Source: Chlorokybus atmophyticus (taxonomy: Eukaryota > Streptophyta > Chlorokybophyceae > Chlorokybales > Chlorokybaceae). Taken from it: a stretch of DNA of 64,000 nucleotides. How positions within the stretch are numbered: position 1 is the stretch's first letter; each line of letters begins with the position of its first letter. Under the pieces are notes generated by a model that ran no database searches, had not been told where the DNA came from, and saw only the letters and a list, made by a program, of their open reading frames with translations. Made by a program: the position numbers and the translations under genes. The stretch is taken from NCBI GenBank assembly GCA_009103225.1, contig RHPI01002438.1, positions 746,516 to 810,515 of the forward strand, read 5' to 3'. Positions 56,568 to 64,000 of the stretch are shown in pieces.

Positions 56568-58790
56568 ATGGCGGCGGTGGACAGGGCGGGTGGCCAAGGG
56601 AGGCTGGCCACCGTGGCCGTCGCTGCTGCGGCAGCGCTGGGCGCAGCGGGGCTCACATACCTCGCCACTGCTTACCGGATAGAGCGTCGGCGCCGGCTGC
56701 GAGAGGTTAGCCTGTGTAGAGTAGTCAAGCCAGCAGTGCGGCTGCTGGGATTGTGAAAATTGCAGCAGTGGAGACTTTGTTGCATTGCCGCTGCGTTTGA
56801 ACTTGCTAACTAGCAATGCATGCCAAGGAGCTGCTTGTGACCTTTGCATGCTATGTTGCTGTAGTGCCCTGCGACCAGCACGCACACGCAACACAGCTTG
56901 TTGCTTGCAAACGTCAAAAGCCTGCAGTTGGAGCTGTACCGTATGCGTATGTGTATGCTTGTGCGTCAGCGTGCCTGCCGTCAGCGTTGCTTTGCGTGAG
57001 TGTGTTGACCTAGTCAGTGCTCATTGGAACTGCAAGCTGTGTGCTAATGTGCTAGCTGTTTGTCGTATGTGCTATCCTCAGTAGGCTCAACTTCCTGCTG
57101 TATGTGCTATCACCATGTGCCAGGATCCGTTAAAACTCTCTTTTGCCTTTGTTCCAACTCCAACACTGAGGCTGTGCGTACGCTTGAATTACCACATAAC
57201 AGAACCGACTTGGTAGACTTCCCATTTATGTCATACTCACTCACCTGCGGTGCCCTTGGTCGGTTGGCGTTTTGTTGTTGCCTACTGAAAGCATACGCCG
57301 CAGGCTGTGGAGGACGGGGTAGAGTTGGACTCATCAGGGAAGACTGTGCGCAGCACAACCGCAAGCGGTTCTGTAGTGTACGAAGCAGAAAGGGCCGTTC
57401 ATGAGTACTTGCAGTTCCACTACGCGCCTGCTGAGGAGTTGTGCCCATACCCAAGTAAGTCAACACGCTGTCGCTGCGGGCTCAAACACATGCACCACGC
57501 TTACACACGTTTTTTGCTCTTCAGACAGGCCGGAGGCGGCTTTGAGGTTCCCGGAGCGTTGCGCTGAGTTGTGCATAAAGCATGCACCGAACAATGCCGG
57601 CTCCGGTGATATCACCGCCACAACGCGAGCAGCTGACGTTGGTTGTGCTGTTGGTGGGTAAGTAACCATGAGCATCAAGCGCAGTTGCACGAATGCAGTG
57701 AGGTGAGTTAACAGCCAACAAGAACTCTTTGGCAGAGCTGCCTTTGCGTTGGCGCGCGGGTTTGATGAGGTGATAGGCATAGACTACTCACACGCCTTCA
57801 TTGGTGCCGCCTCAACTATGAAGGTCAGTTGTTACGGGGGATGTTTTACTGGTATGCGTCTGCGTGTTCTTGTTATGTAAATCATGGTGTTGCTAGTGTT
57901 GGCAGTAGCGGCATTTCCTAGCAAGGCCCATAGTTACATGCACCCGTCGCGCAGGAGCGTGGTTCAATGCCATACACGTTTCAAGTTGAAGGCGACATCA
58001 CTGCGCGACAAACAGCGCAGGTCGCAACAGACATAGATAGGAGCAAAGTGTCTTTCCGGTAAGTTGCGCTTTGGTCGAGGCTTGGCATTATGACTTGCGC
58101 ATGCCCTTGCGCATGCTCATGATGCCTCTTGAATTCAGGCACGGAGATGCTTGCGCGCTGTCGGTGAAGGAGCTCGGACAATTCGACTGCATACTTGCGG
58201 GTATGCAAGCTGCTTGCCTGATGCGCTACACTTTTGTTCTTCTCTCTCTAAGAACGATGATGTTTTACTCACTATCGGCTTTAACCCCAGTCCCACAACG
58301 GGTAGTGTTGTGTAACTGACTGTCCTGTGGATCAGCCAACTTGTTGTGTAGATTGCCACGGCCGGACAACTTTATCCACTTTCTGCCGTCTCTTGTAAAA
58401 CCCGGTGGCACTGTTGTGTTTCTATCCCCGTACTCGTGGCTGGAAGAGTACACTCCAAGGTTGGGTGTTGATCTTGCCAAGTAGTGGCATAGCGTGGTAG
58501 CATCATGTCAAACCGGCAGCTGACATGTTTGTTATGAAGGCATCATTGGGTGGGCGGATTGGTGAAGGGTAACGGCGAACCGCTGTACTCCGCAAATGCT
58601 CTGACCAAAATGACGGACTTGGGCTTCCAGTTGATTCATGAGGTTCGTGTGCTTCACGCTTGGCTGTGTCAATGAATTGTACGTGCTCATACTGGCATAT
58701 GCGCAGTCTGATGAGCCTTTCTTGATTCGTGAGCATCGCCGCAAGTTCCAGTGGGGTTGCAGCCATGCCACGGTGTGGCAGAAGACCTGA
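56568..58790 (+). CDS. OvoA C-terminal-type methyltransferase (putative 4-mercaptohistidine N1-methyltransferase)
   Basis: Nine exons, 328 aa, phases closing: 56568-56705, 57304-57454, 57525-57657, 57736-57823, 57955-58058, 58139-58200, 58336-58459, 58540-58642, 58707-58790. The N-terminus has a hydrophobic Ala-rich segment (about residues 13-33) followed by RIERRRR, a signal anchor or targeting region. The rest is one SAM-dependent methyltransferase. The entry motif is YLQFHYAPAEELCPYP, the SAM motif I is ADVGCAVGG (about 133-141) followed by FDEVIGIDYSHAFI, then LVKPGGTVVFLSPYSWLEEY and the family-specific end FLIREHRRKFQWG. In ovothiol synthesis this domain methylates the imidazole of 4-mercaptohistidine and is usually fused to the OvoA sulfoxide synthase. 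Here it stands alone and the synthase half is not in the window. A member of the same family with another substrate is possible. Confidence 0.8.
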
Positions 58791-59894
58791 GTACATGCGC
58801 TGCATGATAAAAGGATTGAATACGGTTGCGCTCAAGCTACAGGGCTGGTTTAACAGCATAGTCAATGATTGTGCAAGCTGTGTGCGGTTTCGTACACAGC
58901 ATAAGCCACACCAGTTTAAGCTGGTTTGTCATTTCTTGAGACGTTGCCGCAGCAGCCGCTTGACAGCAGGCATACACCTAGTGGCCTTATAGAAGCTGTC
59001 TCTCGCACTCATTCTCTCGCCTTTTCTCTCCCTTGGCTTCCCTCCCTCTCCCCATGTGTGCCTGTCACTGTCATTCCCGCCATCCCTCTCGCCCTCACTC
59101 CGCCTCCTCAATTGCCCGTCTCCTTGTCTGTCTCTCCCTTGTCGTCAAACTGCCCTGATGGGGCGCTGCATGCAGCGCTGCATGGGTTGAGCATACTATT
59201 ATTTCAATTCAAGGGTTGATGTAGCTCAGATACATCAATGGCAGTGGCTGCCACTGAAGGTTTGGCAAGTTGCAGTTGTGGCAAAGATGTGACATGGGCA
59301 CCTTTGTTGCAAGAGTGCAGTTCTGTGCACAGCGCTTCATGCAATCAGGTACCTACCATATTGTGGGCGAGGTGGAGGTCGTGATTGGTCACAAGGTGAT
59401 TGACTTTTTCCATAAACACAAGTGTGTTGTGATAATTGACTAATTATTGACTGCATGACATTACTCAATTATCTTGACCATGAATGACGCACTGGAACTA
59501 CCCCAGCTCTTAACCGTGATGTCCACTTCTGCTACCAGGGATACCAATCATGTTCGAGGGCTTGTAATACAGAGCAAACAGAGCCCAACAGTTGGAGAAA
59601 ACACGCACTCAGTACTTAGCAATAGTAAATACACCCTATACATACACTCATCAAGCAACCTAGGACCCTACTTGCTGCCACCTCATAAGAGGTGCCGCAG
59701 CTAGTGCTACTGAAAAACTGCACGCTATGCTAACCACATCACACAAGCTCCGCAGCAGCTGCAAGCAAACGCCCAGCAGACTGCGTCTGCCGGCCGCAGT
59801 TCAGGCTTATGAAGCCAGCATGCGACTGCTGCTGAAAAAGCACAACCCATGCTGCCAGGAGGCTCGCGTGCTGCACAAGCCAAGGATGCAAGCT
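58791..59894. other. Convergent intergenic region with a polypyrimidine tract
   Basis: Between the methyltransferase (+) and trihelix gene (-) stops. Bases 58992-59150 are strongly CT-rich (CTCTC, TCCCTC, CCTCC), giving a long polypyrimidine strand. No gene recognised. Confidence 0.55.
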
Positions 59895-61219
59895 CTACCG
59901 ATCCTGCACCAGCTGCTTTACAAGAGCAATGAGTATATCATCTCGGCGCTCTGCGCGAGCCTCCTCGCGTTTAAACCGCTCGGCCTCCTGCTCTCTCCAC
60001 TCCTTCTCCTCTAACCGCCGCTCCTCCTCGCGCTTCTCCTGCCAGTCCATCCATCGCTTCTCTGCGCCCTGCAGTTCGGCTATCAGCGACCGCACCGTCT
60101 GCGTCACATTGTCGGCCGTAATCTTGCTAATGGTCCTGCGCTTGCGCTTCTTGCCGCTTCCCATGCCGCCAAACTTGGGCTCAACATCAGAGCCATCATC
60201 ATCTTCGTCGTCACCGTTCTCAGGGCCACCTGCCCCGCTTCCACCCGCACCTGCAACCCCAACAATGCACCTGTGAGCAATGCTGCACCTAAGCTATGTG
60301 TTACGCAACAGTCATGTTTGACACAGTGCATACCTGCCAGGCGGATGCCTTGTGCGAGCACTGGCAACCCTGACTCCATAAGATACACTGGAGATGTGGA
60401 CTTGCGCGAACCCACTATTGACGCGAGCTCATCATGAACCCGCGAGTTTGTTTCACTGATGCTGACACCTTTTATTTTCTGCGCAAAACCGGCAAACATC
60501 AGACCAAGCAACAGCAGCTTCCGCAACCAATTCAGTGAAAAGCATAACTAGCAACAACTCATAGGCATCTGTGCATACCTAAGAGACAACACTTGCACAA
60601 GAGCAAAAACAGGAGGCCAAGTTCGAACATGCAACTCACATGAGACAGATGCGGGTACCTTGTACAGTTTGAGCAGGTTTTCCCATCGTGTTTTGCACTG
60701 CTTTACGGGGCGCGAACACCCGTGCTCCGCCATCTTGCGTGCGAGCGCCTCCCAGACAGTGGCGTTCCTCTTCACCGTCTTGAAGTCGTTCTCAAAGTGC
60801 TTATGCAAGGCAATAAGCAGCTTCGTCTCCTCTGAGGACCACGTGGCAGCGCGAGCACGGGGTGCATGGTCCTCTCCACCCTGCCCGCCTCCCTACAAGT
60901 TGACAAGCAGTAAGTACGCTACACAACTCAATTCCCACAAGGACTGAACTTCTTCAAACCAGCTCTCCTGCACATGCCATTGACGGAAGATTGTTTCATC
61001 GACACAGAACAAGGGGCTAACCTGATCCTGAACATGCGCCTCCATGGCGCCAGGAGCGACACCCACAGGAATGTTATCGTTCAGGTTAAGGGTCCCGTTT
61101 ATTGTGGCCATCATGCCTGCAGTCACAGCAATACCAACATCAACAGCAGTAGCAAGCGATTGGCAGTCAGACGGCGAAGGTTGGGTGTTGTGTAACGTAC
61201 CTTGTTCTGTGGCCTCCAT
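59895..61219 (-). CDS. Trihelix (Myb/SANT-like) DNA-binding protein
   Basis: Five exons on the minus strand, 282 aa, phases closing: 61201-61219, 61022-61116, 60659-60892, 60334-60478, 59895-60250. The third exon holds a GT-factor/trihelix domain: TWSSEETKLLIALHKHF, then NATVWEALARKMAEHG and CKTRWENLLKLYK, with Trp residues at the expected spacing. Downstream come an acidic stretch (DDEDDDGSDVE), a basic nuclear-localisation-like KKRKRRT and a long charged coiled-coil helix (EEERRLEEKEWREQEAERF), a common trihelix C-terminal dimerisation region. It is probably a nuclear transcription regulator. The start is uncertain: the ATG at 61219 gives only six residues before an intron, and the same frame stays open upstream to about 61366 without an ATG, so a 5' exon may be missing. 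Confidence 0.78.
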
Positions 61220-63752
61220 GGCGGCGGCGACCCAAGGCAACCCCCCCTGCCCCCCCACCCAGCGTCTACCTACCCCGTCAGCCAGGCCTGCCAGCGCCGC
61301 AGCATGCGCAAGGCTGCCGCCTGCAGCTCCTGCTGCCGCCGCTTCCTCCACGACGACCGACAACAACCCCCGACCAGGGGCCGCCCACTACTAGTCTCTA
61401 CCGGACCAACGCTAAGCACCAAGCTGAGAGACACCACCACCAACGACAACGACGACAACAGACAACCGCTCCCCAGCTACACCCTCCTCGCCGCCCCCGC
61501 CGCCGCCCCCCAATGGGGCGGCGCAGCCCAGCTCTACGCGCCCTGCAAGTTCAAATTTTCTCCCCTGTAGCCTGGTTACTCCGCCCCACCTCCTTTGCTC
61601 CAAAGCAAAGCACAAACCAGACCAGGCCGTGAAGTGGAGTGGAGTTTACTCTAGTTTAACTCTAACCTCCAGTCTGTAAACCACCCCGCCGGCTACCTCG
61701 CCGCCAACCTCGCAAAGGGGGTTAGGGTTTTAGCCGCCCCAACCCCGAGTGTCGCGCGCCGCGAAAAGGTGGAGTTGTATGCGGCGGGGCACCGCAGTAG
61801 CCCGGCCGCCATAGCCGCCTATAGCACAGCTGTTGACGACGACCGGGGCCGGCAGGCGCCGGTGTCTCTCCTAATACAGGGTTTGATCGACCGGGGCGGG
61901 GAGCGTAAAGTGGGGTACGTGACCTAATTGTGTCGGTCGGGGTTGGGTTGAATGAGGTGGAAGCGGTTGACCTCAGTGTAACCGGCAGCGCACCCTGCGG
62001 GCCACAGCGGAACCGCCGCGGAGGGGCAGGTGCGGCATCGATTGAGAACGCGGCGAGGCGGTTGGCTTGGGCGGACAAGTTGGTTGTGTGGTTTTACGAA
62101 CGCCGTACACAAACCCAGCACAGCCGCGTGAGCAGCTGATGTCAGTTTCGCGGCCTGCGAGTCTATTAATCCAAAAGCATACAAAGCGCGCGCGCGCGCG
62201 CGCAAGCCTCAGTTTGTTTGTATGGTTCATGTAACCAACCCCCAAGGGGCTGTTTACACTTAACGTTAAAGCAATTCTGTTCTAATCTATGCTAATATTT
62301 GGGATGTCAGCAGTACAACTGCGTGCACACACATCTACAATTTTACAATTTACATGCGAGCCCCGTAGCGTGCATATAATAATGCACACATAAATAAGCA
62401 CAATCACATGTGATGAAAAACCGCCAATAGTGCATTCATGATGACATACATAATTCCACACAACATGCATTTGAAAAAACATGCGTCGCAAAGCATCAAT
62501 TGTAATGGTTACGTGATCTTGTGTCACCCATTACGCATAAGCATTGCAACGCGATTATGCATAATTACGCATAAGCATTGCAACGCGATTATGCGTAATT
62601 GCGTAATTTATCCTTCATCACATTTATTGTGCGCAGCAATTAATAAAGAATGATTCTTGATATTATTGTTATTATATGTGTATTTACCTTCGAGCATCTT
62701 AAAAGTAAGTTAAAAACGTTTGGCGTTCCATCTTTTGCAAATACATTGATGTCACGACAATCATCATAAGATGAGGGCAATATCACGCTTATCATAATGT
62801 GTTGATGCAAATAAACGAAGCCTTGTTCACGCAAAGAGGTGAGCCGCTGCATGCTTGTCAGCATGCCGGATGTTAACAGTTGATCATGTATAATCAACTT
62901 TGATACTACTACACGATGATCAATGGTAAATCTTTAAGCAAATAATTTTGTTTTTATTCGTTTATGCTTAACAAAATGAAAGTAATTGTAATTGCAACAC
63001 GCATTAACATAAATGTTGGAAGAGTGCCAACTCTTAACCGCGTGACAGTTAAGATTTGTCACTCTTTCATCAATTGTCTCTCCAGACATATTTGCAATTG
63101 TCAAGTCTGATACATCAACACATCACAGCATTGGAATAAATATACAACTCAAAGATTTAACGAAGCTTTATGGTTGTTTTATGTATATTGTCATTATTAG
63201 CCTTTTTATATATGTATATGCATTGCTTCAACATTAAGGTGAAAGCGCAGCATTATATACAATGAATGTTGTATAGTGTATCAATCAGACAACTCCATCA
63301 AGCACCTCATTGCGTGTGTATAAAAATACGCATATACTAACTGCAGGTGCTTTAAGACGTATACTCACTCTTGTGGATCAGCTTCATATTGCAGCCGACA
63401 CGTATGCTGACACTAAGTGGAAGACTTGGTCTTCGTTTCGATTAGTTCAGCTGATTATAGAGAGGCATGCTTGTCATTATTATTCTAATATTTTGGTGTA
63501 ACCACCAAATTCACACAAAGTTTGGAAGTTAAATTCGTGTGACTTATCTATGGAAGCATTGGTATTATTCATTATTGTTGTCTTGATGCCGACGTTGCTA
63601 AAGAGTTGCATATGCAATACGGTTGCATTCTACTTGAAGTCAAAAAATACATGCTACAAACACATCATACAAACATTAGGCCTTGTGTTTTATGCATTAA
63701 CATGAAGTTTGACAAGCTGCAAGGCTACATTGTATATATATGCTGAAAGATG
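61220..63752. other. GC-rich upstream region then AT-rich DNA, no gene supported
   Basis: 61220-62160 is GC-rich and probably includes the trihelix promoter. The 118-aa minus frame at 61722-62078 has no domain. A (GC)n tract lies at 62186-62203. From about 62260 the DNA turns strongly AT-rich and resembles the ends of the window. A tandem duplication with hairpin potential lies at 62530-62599. Confidence 0.5.
62530..62599. repeat. Tandem duplication with an 11-bp-arm hairpin
   Basis: A 31-bp unit at 62530-62560 recurs at 62564-62594. The second copy is bounded by an inverted repeat (ATTACGCATAA and TTATGCGTAAT) around a 14-nt loop. Confidence 0.8.
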
Positions 63753-63995
63753 GACATTACCTCCGACTTCTGGCAAATTTGCATGCATTAGGACGGTTGT
63801 GCTAAGACGGCGTGTTAAACATACGCTACTCTGTACGAGTGGACAATGATGCCTTTCGGCCTCTGCAATGCTCCTGCGACTTTCAATGGTGCAGTACATT
63901 ATGAACCATTATTTCTACTCATTTGCTTGAATGACATTTTCGTATGTTCAAAGGCAATGAAGAGCATGTGTCACATGTATGGCAGGTGTTAAGCG
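63753..63995 (+). pseudogene. Ty3/gypsy reverse-transcriptase remnant
   Basis: In one frame: DITSDFWQICMH, stop, DGCAKTAC, stop, TYATLYEWTMMPFGLCNAPA, then LNDIFVCS, followed after a -1 shift by EEHVSHVWQVL. This is the palm region of gypsy RT with the YxDD box decayed to LNDI. Two stops and at least one frameshift make it a pseudogene. It runs towards the window edge and may continue. Its sequence is not the same family as the pol at 23-26 kb. Confidence 0.85.
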
Positions 63996-64000
63996 TCTAA

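Noticed and set aside
61722-62078. 118-aa Pro/Arg-rich minus-strand ORF
   Set aside because: GC-rich compositional frame with no domain and no splice partner.

Overview
The window is nuclear DNA of a flagellated green alga, or something very close to one. It combines an outer-arm axonemal dynein heavy chain with genes of plastid type: a release factor 1 with an N-terminal transit-like peptide, and a protein with two CURT1/CAAD-like membrane domains behind a transit-like peptide. It also carries a plant-type glycine-rich-domain protein (GRDP, DUF1399) and a PC-esterase/TBL-like enzyme. Genes have many short introns with GT-AG borders, intergenic DNA is AT-rich and full of CA/TG and TGCATG words, and the middle is packed with hAT and Ty3/gypsy elements. 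I cannot name the species. A chlorophyte or an early-branching streptophyte alga both fit.

Layout. 1-1133: AT-rich, non-coding, with a 68-bp palindrome. 1134-5594 (+): 15-exon GRDP gene. 5595-8022: no gene seen. 8023-9677 (+): secreted, probably GPI-anchored protein of unknown function. 10318-13397 (-): type II membrane PC-esterase/TBL-like protein. 13.6-27.6 kb: nested transposons, namely a well-preserved hAT element with terminal inverted repeats and target-site duplication (14640-17837), a gag-like region, a decayed DUF659/BED hAT element on the minus strand (20.55-22.9 kb), a dead Ty3/gypsy pol with a C-terminal PHD finger (23.0-26.44 kb), and two copies of an LTR-like sequence. 27919-28053: poly-G run with an N, a likely assembly join. 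29095-45242 (-): complete six-exon outer-arm beta-type dynein heavy chain of about 4790 aa. 45741-47935 (+): tandem CURT1/CAAD-like protein. 47.9-50.5 kb: non-coding, with a single-N join at 49182 next to a 153-bp exact copy of dynein exon sequence. 50539-52276 (+): Atos/FAM214-like protein. 53609-56442 (-): 15-exon organellar release factor 1. 56568-58790 (+): 9-exon methyltransferase resembling the C-terminal domain of OvoA (ovothiol synthesis). 59895-61219 (-): trihelix (Myb/SANT-like) DNA-binding protein. 61.2-64.0 kb: GC-rich, then very AT-rich DNA ending in a gypsy reverse-transcriptase remnant.

The exon models of the cellular genes were built by hand. Splice phases close across every intron of the dynein, RF1, methyltransferase, CURT1-like, Atos, PC-esterase, GPI and trihelix genes, which is strong internal support. 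One GRDP intron (about 4462-4528) is uncertain. The genes do not form one pathway. Two pairs are divergent and may share promoters: dynein/CURT1-like (498 bp between start codons) and RF1/methyltransferase (125 bp). Several genes converge, so their 3' ends face each other.
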